Shown: one piece after another, positions 33,705 through 43,106 of the stretch
Numbering within the stretch: the stretch's first letter is position 1
How the letters are laid out: each line of letters begins with the position of its first letter
From: Cellulomonas dongxiuzhuiae
GTDB lineage: Bacteria; Actinomycetota; Actinomycetes; Actinomycetales; Cellulomonadaceae
Assembly: GCF_018623035.1 (NCBI RefSeq)
Contig: NZ_CP076023.1
Coordinates: 186,001 to 250,000 of the forward strand
DNA: 64,000 nucleotides
Direction: 5' to 3'
The notes under the pieces: model-generated
What the model saw: the letters and a program-made list of their open reading frames with translations, nothing else
Told to the model about the DNA's origin: nothing
Database searches by the model: none
Made by a program: the position numbers and the translations under genes

Positions 33705-35159
33705 GTGCACGAGCTGCTGTCCGCCGCGAGCGCCGACGCCTACGTCGACGCCATGCGCGGCACCGTCGACCGGGTCGCCGCCCGGTTCCGCACCACCACC
33801 CAGCCGTTCTCGGGCGCGAGCCGCGCACACCTCCAGGCGCTCGTCGACGCCGTCGACCTGGACGGACCCGGCCGCGGGACGGCCGCGGCGCTGCGCGAGG
33901 TCGACGACCTGTTCGCCCAGCACGCCGTGTGGTTCCACGACCCGGCCTACACCGCGCACCTCAACTGCCCGGTCGCCGTGCCGGCCGTCGCGGCCGAGGC
34001 CGTGCTCGCCGCGATCAACCCCAGCGTCGACACGTACGACCAGTCGACCGTCGGGACGCTCATGGAGCGGCGCGTGGTCGCGTGGACCGCCGCCCGCATC
34101 GGCTTCCTCGCCGGGGGCGGGGTCTTCACGTCGGGCGGCACGCAGTCGAACCTGCAGGCGCTGCTGCTGGCGCGCGAGCACGCGCTGGCCACCGCGCCGG
34201 GCGTCGGGCTGCGCGACCTCGTCGTGCTCGCCACCGCGTCGAGCCACTTCTCCGTGCAGCGGTCCGCGTACCTGCTGGGCCTGGCGCCCGACGCGGTCCG
34301 CCTCGTCCCCGTCGACGAGCGCGGCCGCATGCGCCCCGACGCCCTGGCGATCGCCCTGCGGCACGTCGCGGACGACGGCCGGCACGCCGCGGCCGTCGTC
34401 GCCACGGCCGGGACGACCGACCGCGGGTGCGTCGACCCGGTCGCGGGCATCGCCGACGTGTGCGACGCCGCCGACGTGTGGCTGCACGTCGACGCCGCGT
34501 ACGGCTGCGGCCTGCTCGTCAGCCGCACCCGCCGGCACCTGCTCGACGGCATCGAGCGGGCGCGCTCGGTGACCGTCGACTTCCACAAGGCGTTCTTCCA
34601 GCCCGTGTCGTCCTCGGCGCTGGTCGTGCGGCACGCGGTCGACCTGCGGCTCGTCGCGCACCACCACGACTACCTGAACCCCGCGGGCGAGGACGAGCCC
34701 AACCAGGTCGACGTCTCGCTGCAGACCACGCGCCGGTTCGACGCGCTCAAGCTGTGGACGACCCTGCGTGCGCTCGGCGCGGACCGCATCGGGGAGATGG
34801 TCGACGCGACCGTCGACCTCGCGGCGGCAGTCCACACGCTCGTCGACGCCGACCCGGACCTGCGGCTGCTCGCACCGACCGACCTGTCGACCGTCCTGTT
34901 CCGCTACCAGCCGGACGGCCTGCCCGACGCCCGCGCCGACGCGCTGGTCGGCCAGGTGCGCCGCGTGCTGTTCGGCTCCGGCCGCGCGCTCGTCGCCCGC
35001 ACGACCCTCGACGGCCGCCCGTGCCTCAAGCTCACGCTGCTCAACCCGGACACGACGGTCGCCGACGTCCGGCACGTGCTCGAGCTGGTCCGGCGGGCGG
35101 CCGGCTCGCTGCTCGAGGGCGAGGACCTGCTGCGCCCCGACGTGGCGGTGGCCCGGTGA
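33705..35159 (+). CDS. desA: PLP-dependent lysine decarboxylase of desferrioxamine synthesis (DesA)
   Basis: A 484-residue group II PLP decarboxylase with the PLP lysine Lys295 in VDFHKAFFQP, Asp263 in HVDAAYG and the GGTQSNL phosphate-binding region. As first gene of a desABCD operon it should convert L-lysine to cadaverine, the precursor of desferrioxamines. GTG 33705 follows GGGGGAG. The operon promoter carries iron boxes. Its stop overlaps the next start (GTGA). L-2,4-diaminobutyrate decarboxylase is the main alternative on sequence alone, but the desBCD context favours lysine. Confidence 0.9.
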   Translation: MHELLSAASADAYVDAMRGTVDRVAARFRTTTQPFSGASRAHLQALVDAVDLDGPGRGTAAALREVDDLFAQHAVWFHDPAYTAHLNCPVAVPAVAAEAVLAAINPSVDTYDQSTVGTLMERRVVAWTAARIGFLAGGGVFTSGGTQSNLQALLLAREHALATAPGVGLRDLVVLATASSHFSVQRSAYLLGLAPDAVRLVPVDERGRMRPDALAIALRHVADDGRHAAAVVATAGTTDRGCVDPVAGIADVCDAADVWLHVDAAYGCGLLVSRTRRHLLDGIERARSVTVDFHKAFFQPVSSSALVVRHAVDLRLVAHHHDYLNPAGEDEPNQVDVSLQTTRRFDALKLWTTLRALGADRIGEMVDATVDLAAAVHTLVDADPDLRLLAPTDLSTVLFRYQPDGLPDARADALVGQVRRVLFGSGRALVARTTLDGRPCLKLTLLNPDTTVADVRHVLELVRRAAGSLLEGEDLLRPDVAVAR

Positions 35160-36541
35160 CCGCGGTCCGCGCCGACGCGCACGTCCACGACGTCGTCGGG
35201 GTCGGCATCGGTCCCTTCAACCTGGGCCTGGCCGCGCTCGCGGCGCCGCTCGACCTCGACACGGTCTTCCTCGACCGCGCCGCCGAGTTCCGCTGGCACC
35301 CGGGCATGATGCTCGACGGCGCGACCATCCAGGTGCCGTTCCTGGCCGACCTCGTCACCATGGCCGACCCGACGAGCCCGTACTCGTTCCTCGCGTGGCT
35401 CAAGCACACCGGCCGGCTCTACCCCTTCTACATCCGCGAAAGCTTCTACCCGCTGCGCGCCGAGTACGACGCGTACTGCCGGTGGGTCGCCCAGCAGCTC
35501 GCGTCGCTGCGCTGGGGGCGCACCGTGACGGGCGTCGAGGTCGACCCGCACGACGACGACCTGTACGTCGTGCACGCGCGCACCGCCGGCGGCGTCGAGT
35601 CCTACCGGACGCGGCACGTCGTGCTCGGCGTCGGCACGCAGCCCGTCGTCCCCGCGGCGCTGCGGGGTCTCGACGGCCCGGTCGTGCACTCGTCGCAGTA
35701 CCTGCCGCACCGCGACCGGCTGCGGGCGGCCGGGTCGGTGACGGTGGTCGGCTCGGGGCAGTCCGCGGCGGAGATCTACCGCGACCTGCTCGACGCGACC
35801 GGCCCCGGCGGCCCGCGGCTGGACTGGGTGACGCGCTCGCCGCGGTTCTTCCCCATGGAGTACACCAAGCTCACGCTCGAGATGACGTCGCCGGAGTACA
35901 CCGACCACTTCCACGCGCTGCCGACGGCCCTGCGCGACCGGCTCGCCCGTGAGCAGCGCGGACTGTCCAAGGGCATCAGCGCTTCCCTCGTCGACGACAT
36001 CTACGACACCCTCTACCGCATGAGTGCCGCCGGGCCCGTGCCGACGACCCTGCTCACGGACACCGAGGTGCGCGGGGCGGCGTGGGACGGCGAGCGGTAC
36101 ACCCTGCGGCTGCGGCACGGGCAGCTGGGCGTCGAGCACGAGCGCACCACCGAGGCCCTCGTCCTTGCGACGGGCTACGCGGCGCAGGTGCCGGACGTCG
36201 TCGCGGGCATCGCCGGCCGCCTCGACCACGACGAGCACGGTCGCCTGGCCGTCGCGCGCGACTACTCCGTCGACGGCGGGCGGCGCCGCGTGTTCGTCCA
36301 GAACGGCGAGGAGCACACGCACGGCGTCACCGCCCCGGACCTCGGCTTCGGGGCGTGGCGCTCGTCGACGATCCTCGCGGCCGTGTGCGGGCGCGAGGTG
36401 TACCCGCGCGAGCAGCGGATCGCGTTCCAGGAGTTCGGCGTGCCCGCCGGGACGCCGCCGCCGTCCGGCACCGTGGGGGCGGGTGCCGCCGGGACGGTTG
36501 CTGCCGGGGCCGCCGCGCTCGCGGGCGGGGCCGCCCGGTGA
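35156..36541 (+). CDS. desB: cadaverine/lysine N-monooxygenase (DesB)
   Basis: A 461-residue flavin N-hydroxylating monooxygenase with the FAD motif GVGIGPFNLGLAAL, the NADPH motif VVGSGQSAAEIY and the ATGYA motif of the family. It N-hydroxylates cadaverine to N-hydroxycadaverine in the cytoplasm. The start GTG overlaps the desA stop and its stop overlaps desC. The C-terminal 40 residues are a Gly/Ala-rich extension of unknown use. Confidence 0.9.
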   Translation: MTAVRADAHVHDVVGVGIGPFNLGLAALAAPLDLDTVFLDRAAEFRWHPGMMLDGATIQVPFLADLVTMADPTSPYSFLAWLKHTGRLYPFYIRESFYPLRAEYDAYCRWVAQQLASLRWGRTVTGVEVDPHDDDLYVVHARTAGGVESYRTRHVVLGVGTQPVVPAALRGLDGPVVHSSQYLPHRDRLRAAGSVTVVGSGQSAAEIYRDLLDATGPGGPRLDWVTRSPRFFPMEYTKLTLEMTSPEYTDHFHALPTALRDRLAREQRGLSKGISASLVDDIYDTLYRMSAAGPVPTTLLTDTEVRGAAWDGERYTLRLRHGQLGVEHERTTEALVLATGYAAQVPDVVAGIAGRLDHDEHGRLAVARDYSVDGGRRRVFVQNGEEHTHGVTAPDLGFGAWRSSTILAAVCGREVYPREQRIAFQEFGVPAGTPPPSGTVGAGAAGTVAAGAAALAGGAAR

Positions 36542-37167
36542 CCGACTGGCGCGCGATGCGGACCGAGCCGCTGTCGGCGCAGACGGTCCGCGACGAGGCG
36601 TGGAAGCGCATCGGCCCCGTCCGCCTGGACCGCGTCGTGCCGGAGCGGGACGCGCAGGTGCTGCACCACTGGCTGACGCACCCGGCGTCGGCTTTCTGGC
36701 AGATGACGGACCTGGGCCTCGACGAGGTCCTGGCGTACGAGCAGCGGCTCGCGCGGTCCACCGACGAGCACGCGTGGATCGGCCGGGTCGCGGGCCACCC
36801 CACGTTCATGGTCGAGACGTACGACCCGTCGCGGGTCCTGCTCAAGGGCGTGTACCGGGCCCGCGCGGGGGACGTCGGGATGCACCTGCTGGTCGCGCCA
36901 CCGCAGCGGGCGCCGCTGCACGGCCTGACCGACGCGGTCATGGCCGCGACCCTGCGCTTCTGCTTCGGCACCCTGCGCGCGCAGCGCGTCGTCGTCGAGC
37001 CGGACGTGCGCAACACGGCCATCGCCGCCAAGAACGCCGCCGCCGGGTTCCGCGTGGTCCGCGAGATCGAGCTGCCCGGCAAGCGCGCGGCGCTGTCCGT
37101 GTGCACGCGCGAGAGCTTCGCGGCCAGCCGGCTCGGCGCCACCACGACCCACGAGGACACCCGATGA
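36538..37167 (+). CDS. desC: N-hydroxycadaverine acyltransferase (DesC)
   Basis: A 209-residue IucB/RhbD-like GNAT acyltransferase with FWQMTDLG, HLLVAPP and the C-terminal VVVEPDVRNTAIAAKNAAAGFRVVREIELPGKRA. It attaches acetyl or succinyl groups to N-hydroxycadaverine, giving the hydroxamates joined by DesD. Translation is coupled on both sides (GTGA and ATGA). A second, diverged member of the same family is the last gene of the operon. Confidence 0.88.
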   Translation: MTDWRAMRTEPLSAQTVRDEAWKRIGPVRLDRVVPERDAQVLHHWLTHPASAFWQMTDLGLDEVLAYEQRLARSTDEHAWIGRVAGHPTFMVETYDPSRVLLKGVYRARAGDVGMHLLVAPPQRAPLHGLTDAVMAATLRFCFGTLRAQRVVVEPDVRNTAIAAKNAAAGFRVVREIELPGKRAALSVCTRESFAASRLGATTTHEDTR

Positions 37168-39035
37168 CGCTCGACCTGCCCGTCGCCCCGCCCGCGCCGC
37201 ACTCGCCCGCGCCGCACCGGCCCGCCGCGGCCCACCGCCCGCCGCACCCCGCCGACCACCTCACGCCCGAGCACCTCGAGGCGGCGCAGCGCCACCTCGT
37301 CACCAAGGCGATCGCCGAGCTCGCGCACGAGCGGCTGCTGGCGCCGGCCGTCGACCGGGCGGCGGTGACGTCCCCGGCCGACCTGCGGCGCGCGTACGTC
37401 CTGACGCTCGAGACGGCCGACGGCGTCGCCGTCGTCTACCGGTTCCGGGCCCGGCGCCTCGCGCTGGAGCACTGGGCGATCGACCGCACCACGCTCACCC
37501 GGGAGGTCGACGGGCGGCCCGCGCCCCTCGACGTGCTCGACCTGGTGCTCGAGCTGCAGCCGCTGCTGCGGGTCCCCGACGACCTGCTCGCGCTCTACCT
37601 CGAGGAGCTGTCCTCGACCCTCGCGAGCGCCGCGTACCGCCGCGCGCACGGCGGCCCGACGAGCGCCGAGCTGCTGCACGCCGACCTCGCCACCGTCGAG
37701 CAGGCGATGACCGAGGGCCACCCGTCGTTCATCGCCAACAACGGCCGCATCGGCTACGGCGTCGGCGAGCACGACGCGTACGCGCCCGAGGCGGGGCGTC
37801 CCGTGCGGCTCGTGTGGCTCGCGGCCCGGCGCGCCGTCAGCCACGTCGCCACGGGCGCGGGCCTCACCGAGGACGCGCTGTACCGCCACGAGCTCGACGA
37901 GTCGACGCGCGAGCGCTTCGCGGACCACCTGCGATGCCTCGGCCTCGACCCCGCCGACTACCGCTACCTGCCCGTGCACCCCTGGCAGTGGGAGCACCGC
38001 GTCGCGGTGACCTTCGCGCCCGACGTCGCGCGCCGCGACCTCGTCCTGCTCGGCGAGTCCGACGACACCTACCGCGCGCAGCAGTCGATCCGCACGTTCC
38101 TCAACGTCGACCGCCCCGACCGGCACTACGTGAAGACCGCCGTCGCGATCCAGAACATGGGCTTCCTGCGGGGCCTGTCGCCGGCGTACATGCGGGCGAC
38201 CCCCGCCATCAACGACTGGGTCGCCGACCTCGTCGACGGCGACCCCGAGCTCGTGGCCTGCGGCGTGCGCGTCCTGCGCGAGCGCGCGTCGATCGGCTAC
38301 ACGGGCGACGTCTACCACCGCACGCCGCGCCCCAGCGCGCACCGCAAGATGCTGGCGGCGCTGTGGCGCGAGCAGCCGTACGCGTTCCTCGCGCCCGGGC
38401 AGCGCGCGACGACGATGGCCGCGCTGCTGCACCGCGACGCGGCGGGCGATGCGTTCGCCACGGCCGCGGTCCGGGCGTCGGGCCTCGACCCCGCCGACTG
38501 GCTGCGGGCCTACCTGCGCGTCTACCTGCGCCCGCTCGTGCACTGCCTGCGCGCGCACGACCTGGCGTTCATGCCGCACGGCGAGAACGTGCTGCTCGTG
38601 TGGCAGGACCACGTGCCCGTCGGCGCGCTGCTCAAGGACATCGGCGAGGAGGTCGCCGTCGTGTCCGACCGCCCGCTGCCGGCGGCGGTCGAGCGCATCC
38701 GCGCGGTCGTCGACGACGACGAGAAGGCACTGGCGATCTTCACCGACGTGCTCGACGGCGTGCTGCGGCACCTCGCCGCGATCCTCGTCACCGACGGCGT
38801 GCTCACCGAGGAGCGGTTCTGGGGCGTCGTCGCCGACACGATCGACGCGCACCACGCCGACCACCCGGACCTGCCATCGGGCGTCGACCTGCGGGCGCCG
38901 CGGTTCGCGCACTCGTGCCTCAACCGCCTGCAGCTGCGCAACACGCTGCAGATGGTCGACCTGGCCGACCAGTCGTCGTCGCTCATCTACGCGGGGACGC
39001 TGGCCAACCCGGTCGCGCGCGACGGCGGCGCGTGA
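37164..39035 (+). CDS. desD: NRPS-independent siderophore synthetase (DesD, IucA/IucC family)
   Basis: A 623-residue NIS synthetase with family motifs GHPSFIANNGRIGYG, HPWQWEH, KTAVAIQNMGFLRGLSP and HGENVLLV. It uses ATP to condense and macrocyclise hydroxamates into desferrioxamine. The first 35 residues are a Pro/His/Ala-rich tail before the conserved domain. ATG 37164 overlaps the desC stop; its own stop overlaps the next start (TGATG). Confidence 0.92.
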   Translation: MTLDLPVAPPAPHSPAPHRPAAAHRPPHPADHLTPEHLEAAQRHLVTKAIAELAHERLLAPAVDRAAVTSPADLRRAYVLTLETADGVAVVYRFRARRLALEHWAIDRTTLTREVDGRPAPLDVLDLVLELQPLLRVPDDLLALYLEELSSTLASAAYRRAHGGPTSAELLHADLATVEQAMTEGHPSFIANNGRIGYGVGEHDAYAPEAGRPVRLVWLAARRAVSHVATGAGLTEDALYRHELDESTRERFADHLRCLGLDPADYRYLPVHPWQWEHRVAVTFAPDVARRDLVLLGESDDTYRAQQSIRTFLNVDRPDRHYVKTAVAIQNMGFLRGLSPAYMRATPAINDWVADLVDGDPELVACGVRVLRERASIGYTGDVYHRTPRPSAHRKMLAALWREQPYAFLAPGQRATTMAALLHRDAAGDAFATAAVRASGLDPADWLRAYLRVYLRPLVHCLRAHDLAFMPHGENVLLVWQDHVPVGALLKDIGEEVAVVSDRPLPAAVERIRAVVDDDEKALAIFTDVLDGVLRHLAAILVTDGVLTEERFWGVVADTIDAHHADHPDLPSGVDLRAPRFAHSCLNRLQLRNTLQMVDLADQSSSLIYAGTLANPVARDGGA

Positions 39036-41227
39036 TGCCGTTCGAGGTCTTCCGGGACGACTGGGGCGTGCCGCACGTGCGCGCGTCGGACGAGCCCGCG
39101 CTGGCGTACGGGCAGGGCTGGGTGACCGCGCGCGACCGGACGTGGCAGGTGCAGACCGACCGGTGGCGCGCCGAGGGCCGGCTCGCCGAGCACATCGGTG
39201 ACGGCGGCATCGCCTGGGACGTCGTCGCGCACCGGCTGCGGCTGCCGGACCTCGCCCAGCGGGCGTACGCGGCGCTCGGGGACGAGGACCGCGCGTGGGT
39301 CGACGCGTACACCGCGGGCGTCGACGCCGGGCTCGCGTCGGCACCCCGGCCGGTCGAGGTCGACGAGCTCGACCGGGTGCTCGGCGGCACCACGCCCGAC
39401 GACCCGTGGCCCGCGTGGGCACCGCTGGGGGTCTTCCTCGTCGCCCACGCGCTGTTCTCGACCTTCCCGCGCGTGCTGTGGCACGACCACGTCGTGCGGT
39501 CCGCCCGGGCCTCCGGGCACGCCGGCCTGGCGGACGTCGACCCCCTGGAGCTCGTGCGCCTGCTCGACCCCGCTGCCGACGGGCCGACCAGCGGCTCCAA
39601 CGCGTGGGCGCTGCACGGCACACGCACCGGGAGCGGGATGCCGCTGCTGGCGGGCGACCCGCACCGCGTGCTCGAGCTGCCCGGTCCCTACCAGCAGATC
39701 CGTCTCGCCTGCCCCGAGTACGACGTGCTCGGCCTGGCGTTCCCCGGCGTCCCGGGCCTGCCCCACTTCGGTCACACCGGCACCGCCGCGTGGGGCATCA
39801 CCAACGCCGCTGCGCACGCCGCCGAGCTGTACCGCGAGATGCTCCTGCGGGACGACGACGGCTGGCAGGCGTTCGGCCCCCACGGCGTCGAGCCCGTCAC
39901 CGCGACGACCGTGCACGTGCGCGTGCGCGGCGGGGAGCCGCTGACCGTCGAGGCCCTCGAGACCGCGCGCGGGCCCGTCGTGGTGCGCGGCATGCCGCCG
40001 GGACGTCCCGTCGACCAGGACGGCGTGGTCACCGGTGCGCTGCCGCGCGCCGGCCTCGAGGAGGCGCGGTCGGTGCGGCTGCAGGCGCACGTCGACGCGG
40101 ACCTCGGCCTCGCGTGCCTGCGTCCGCTGCTGCGCGCCCGCACCGCGCACGACGTCGCCGCCGCGCTGACCGGCTGGGTCGACCCCGTCAACCGCGTCCT
40201 GGCGGCCGACTCCGGTGGCACGGTGCTGACGTTCGACGCGGGCCGCGTGGCCGACCGCGCGCCGCACGACCGGCTGCTGTCGCTGCGCGCGTGGGACCCC
40301 GCGCACGCACCGCGGCCGTGGCGCACCCTGGCCGTGCCGCGCGAGGTCACCGACGTCGCCGTGGACGCGAACGAGCGCCCGGCCGGCGCGGACCGCGACC
40401 ACGGAAGCGTCTACGCACCGGACCGCGCCGCCCGCATCGCCCACCTGCTCGCGGGACGCCCGGTGTGGCGCGTCGCCGACATGGGGGACGTCCACGGCGA
40501 CACCCACTGGGCGGGCGCCGGGCGGCTGCTGCGGCACACCGCGGGCCTCGACGGCCTGAGCCCGGCGGCCGCCGCGGTCCGCGACCGGCTGCTCGCGTGG
40601 GACCTGCGCATGGACGCGAGCTCCGTCGAGGCGGCGCTGCTCGCGGACCTGCGCGCGGTGCTCGTCACCCGCCTCGTCGAGGAGCCGGCCGTCCGCGCGC
40701 TCGGTGCCCCGCACGTCGCGGGCCCGGCGTTCGACGCGTGGTTCGGCCTGCGCGGCCGGGTCGGCGCCGCGCTCCCGGCGCTGCTCGACCGCGCCGACCT
40801 GGGCGTCGACGGGCCCGCGCACGTCCGCGCGGCGCTGGAGGAGGTCGCCGTCCGCGCGGACGGCAGCACCTGGGGGGCCCGGCACACCGTGCTCCCGGCC
40901 CACGTGCTGGCAGACGTGCCGGGGGCGGCCGTGCCCGTCGTCCCGGCGCTGCCGCTGGGCGGCGACCAGGACACCGTGCGCTGCACCGGGACCGTCCCGG
41001 GCATGACCGACGGGGCGTTCCGCGGGTCGGTGGCCCGCTGGGTGTGGGACCTGCAGGACCGGTCGCGCAGCCGCTGGGGCGTGCCGTTCGGGAGCAGCAG
41101 CGGCGACCCGCGCAGCCCGCACTTCGCGGACCAGCACCCGACGTGGGCGGTCGCGGGGACCGTCGAGGTCGTGACGGACTGGGCGTCGTTGACGCCCGAG
41201 CCGCTGCCGACGGGAGTGGGGGAGTGA
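39035..41227 (+). CDS. penicillin-acylase-family Ntn hydrolase in the desferrioxamine operon (DesG-like)
   Basis: A 730-residue penicillin acylase homologue with the self-cleavage site GPTSG|SNAW, the new N-terminal nucleophile being Ser188, followed by GTRTGSGMPLLAGDPH. It begins directly at the acylase domain without a signal peptide, unlike classical penicillin acylases, so it should act in the cytoplasm. Start and stop overlap desD and the following acyltransferase. From memory, penicillin-amidase-like genes called desG occur in some Micrococcales desferrioxamine clusters and are linked to aryl-acylated products. A role in supplying or trimming acyl groups of the siderophore is therefore likely. 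Confidence 0.85.
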   Translation: MPFEVFRDDWGVPHVRASDEPALAYGQGWVTARDRTWQVQTDRWRAEGRLAEHIGDGGIAWDVVAHRLRLPDLAQRAYAALGDEDRAWVDAYTAGVDAGLASAPRPVEVDELDRVLGGTTPDDPWPAWAPLGVFLVAHALFSTFPRVLWHDHVVRSARASGHAGLADVDPLELVRLLDPAADGPTSGSNAWALHGTRTGSGMPLLAGDPHRVLELPGPYQQIRLACPEYDVLGLAFPGVPGLPHFGHTGTAAWGITNAAAHAAELYREMLLRDDDGWQAFGPHGVEPVTATTVHVRVRGGEPLTVEALETARGPVVVRGMPPGRPVDQDGVVTGALPRAGLEEARSVRLQAHVDADLGLACLRPLLRARTAHDVAAALTGWVDPVNRVLAADSGGTVLTFDAGRVADRAPHDRLLSLRAWDPAHAPRPWRTLAVPREVTDVAVDANERPAGADRDHGSVYAPDRAARIAHLLAGRPVWRVADMGDVHGDTHWAGAGRLLRHTAGLDGLSPAAAAVRDRLLAWDLRMDASSVEAALLADLRAVLVTRLVEEPAVRALGAPHVAGPAFDAWFGLRGRVGAALPALLDRADLGVDGPAHVRAALEEVAVRADGSTWGARHTVLPAHVLADVPGAAVPVVPALPLGGDQDTVRCTGTVPGMTDGAFRGSVARWVWDLQDRSRSRWGVPFGSSSGDPRSPHFADQHPTWAVAGTVEVVTDWASLTPEPLPTGVGE

Positions 41228-41835
41228 GCACGGCGTCGGGCACCCGCGTGCCGGGCCTGACGGCGGCGTGGGACGGACTGCCGGGCGGGACGGTGCTCGA
41301 CGAGCGGACCGTCGACGGCGTCGGCGTGCTGACCACCGCCGTGCTCGACCTCGACGCCGACATGCCGACGCTGCACGCCTGGTGCACCGCGCGGGGCACC
41401 GCGTTCTGGGGGTTGAGCCACCTGAGCGTCGACGAGCTCCGGGAGACCTACGCGGTGGTCGACGCGATGACGCACCACCACGCGCTGCTCGTGCGCATCG
41501 ACGGCACGCCGGTCGCGCTCGTGCAGGCGTACGAGCCCGCGCTCGACCACGTGGGGGAGGTGTACGACGTGCAGCCCGGCGACCTCGGCGCGCACGTGCT
41601 CATCGGTGCCCGCCCCCCGCGGGCGGTCGCCGGCTACGCTCCGCGCTTCGTGCGGGAGATGGCGCGGGTGATGGCGGACCGCACAGGTGCGACGCGGATC
41701 GTCGGCGAGCCCGACGCGCGCAACGTGGCCGTGCTGCGCGTGCTTGAGCGGGCCGGCTTCACCCTCGGCCCCGAGGTCGACCTGCCGACCAAGCGTGCCC
41801 GGCTCACGTTCTACGACGTCACGCCGTCCCCCTGA
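41224..41835 (+). CDS. second siderophore acyltransferase, DesC-like (DesH-like)
   Basis: A 203-residue GNAT protein of the IucB/DesC type, with FWGLSHLSVDEL, LGAHVLIGARPPRA and the C-terminal IVGEPDARNVAVLRVLERAGFTLGPEVDLPTKRA, clearly related to DesC. The GTG start overlaps the acylase stop. Together with the acylase it may let the pathway attach an unusual acyl group, by analogy with the desG/desH pair of other Micrococcales. It is the last gene of the operon, with only 23 bases before the next, convergent stop. Confidence 0.82.
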   Translation: MSTASGTRVPGLTAAWDGLPGGTVLDERTVDGVGVLTTAVLDLDADMPTLHAWCTARGTAFWGLSHLSVDELRETYAVVDAMTHHHALLVRIDGTPVALVQAYEPALDHVGEVYDVQPGDLGAHVLIGARPPRAVAGYAPRFVREMARVMADRTGATRIVGEPDARNVAVLRVLERAGFTLGPEVDLPTKRARLTFYDVTPSP

Positions 41836-41858
41836 TCCACCCCCGCCGAGCGCGACCA

Positions 41859-42716
41859 CTAGCCGACGACCGCCTCCGCGAGCTCGACCACCTCGTCGGC
41901 GAGGCGCGGACCGAACCAGATCGCGTCGTTGTGGCCCGCCCCGGGCACCACCACCTCGCCCTGCAGGTTGCCCACGCGCGCCGCCAGCTCCGCCGAGAGC
42001 CGCGACGGCACGACGTCGTCGTCGGAGCCGTGCAGCACGCGCACCGGGACCTCGCTGCCGCCCAGGTGCTCGGCGCTCGGGAAGCGGTCGCGCAGGATCA
42101 GCCCCACGGGCAGGAGCGGGTAGTGCGCACGCCCGACGTCCACGAGCGACGTGAACGGGGAGCGCAGGAGGAGACCGGCGGGTGGGTCCGTCGTGGCCAG
42201 CCGCGACGCCACGCCGGTGCCGATGGACTCGCCGACGTACAGCGTCCTCGCCGGGTCGAACCCCTCGTCGCGCAGCGCCGCGGCCGCCGCCCGCGCGTCA
42301 CGGGCCAGGCCCTGCTCGCTGGGCCGGCCGGGGTTCCCGCCGTACCCGCGGTACTCCAGCAGCAGCACCGTGAAGCCCCGCGCGGCGATCTCCCGCGCGA
42401 CGTCGAGCCTGCCCAGCCGGTTGCCTCCGTTGCCCGGCAGGTAGAGGACCGCGACCTCCCGGTCCTCGCCCGCGGGCGGCACGAGCCACGCCGCCAGGTC
42501 GAGACCGTCGTCGGTCCGCAGCACGAGGTCACGTGCGCCGGGCACACGGCCCGCGACCGTGCCGACGTCGGTCCGGTCCGGGAAGTACACGAGCGTGCGC
42601 TGGAGCACGGTGACCAGTGTGACGACGAGGGCCACGACGGCGAGCACCGCGAGGAGCGCGCAGCCCGGACGCCGGCCCGCCTCGGCCGACCTCCGGCGTC
42701 GACCCACGCTGCTCAC
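41859..42716 (-). CDS. membrane-anchored alpha/beta hydrolase (ABHD13/BEM46-like)
   Basis: A 285-residue protein with one N-terminal membrane helix (about 18-38) and an alpha/beta hydrolase domain with LYLPGNGGNRLG, the nucleophile Ser164 in VGESIGTG, an Asp in HGSDDDVV and a His in GAGHND. Relatives are poorly characterised esterases or thioesterases facing outward or inward at the membrane. It is convergent with the siderophore operon; siderophore-ester hydrolysis is possible but not supported by more than position. Confidence 0.8.
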   Translation of the reverse strand: MSSVGRRRRSAEAGRRPGCALLAVLAVVALVVTLVTVLQRTLVYFPDRTDVGTVAGRVPGARDLVLRTDDGLDLAAWLVPPAGEDREVAVLYLPGNGGNRLGRLDVAREIAARGFTVLLLEYRGYGGNPGRPSEQGLARDARAAAAALRDEGFDPARTLYVGESIGTGVASRLATTDPPAGLLLRSPFTSLVDVGRAHYPLLPVGLILRDRFPSAEHLGGSEVPVRVLHGSDDDVVPSRLSAELAARVGNLQGEVVVPGAGHNDAIWFGPRLADEVVELAEAVVG

Positions 42717-42827
42717 GACGGCCTCCCTCGATCGGTGGCGACGGGTTCGACGCTAGCGCGCGGGAGGCGGGGTTCCCCGGAGGAGGTAAGGCACCACCGG
42801 CTCGGCCTTGGCCGGTTCGGCTGTCAG

Positions 42828-43106
42828 TCAGGATGCGCGCTTGCCGTACCGCTGACGCGCCGCTTCGCCGCTTGTCCCGACCGCAGCGCCGATGACCTTC
42901 CACGACGTGTCCGAACGTCGGGCGTTCGCGACGGCCTCGGCGATCTCACGTTCAGCCTCGGCGCGCTTGAGGGCGGCGAGCCGCAGCTGCGTGAGAGGCG
43001 AGACGGTGTCACGGTCGCCGGGCTCGGGCTCGTACGACTCGAAGCGGTCGGCCAGGTCGTCGGCCTGAGCCATCATCTCGTCCAGTGAGCGGGGCATGGG
43101 CATCAC
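42828..43106 (-). CDS. small helix-turn-helix protein, putative antitoxin
   Basis: A 92-residue protein with an acidic N-terminus (1-35) and a C-terminal helix-turn-helix-like segment SWKVIGAAVGTSGEAARQRYGKRAS, a pattern common in small DNA-binding partners. It is the second gene of a two-gene unit, coupled by an ATGA overlap to a 76-residue toxin-like gene upstream, an order (toxin first) seen in HigBA and BrnTA. Function as antitoxin and autoregulator through the nearby 16-base palindrome is inferred. Confidence 0.6.
   Translation of the reverse strand: MMPMPRSLDEMMAQADDLADRFESYEPEPGDRDTVSPLTQLRLAALKRAEAEREIAEAVANARRSDTSWKVIGAAVGTSGEAARQRYGKRAS

Noticed and set aside
37814-39035. In-frame upstream extension of the acylase gene through desD
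   Set aside because: It is the wrong frame of desD with low-complexity Arg/Pro translation; ATG 39035 begins exactly at the acylase domain and overlaps the desD stop.
41850-41860. GCGCGACCACT resembling a fourth GTGGTC element
   Set aside because: Only one half-motif is present, it overlaps a stop codon, and there is no partner motif at 31-32 bases.
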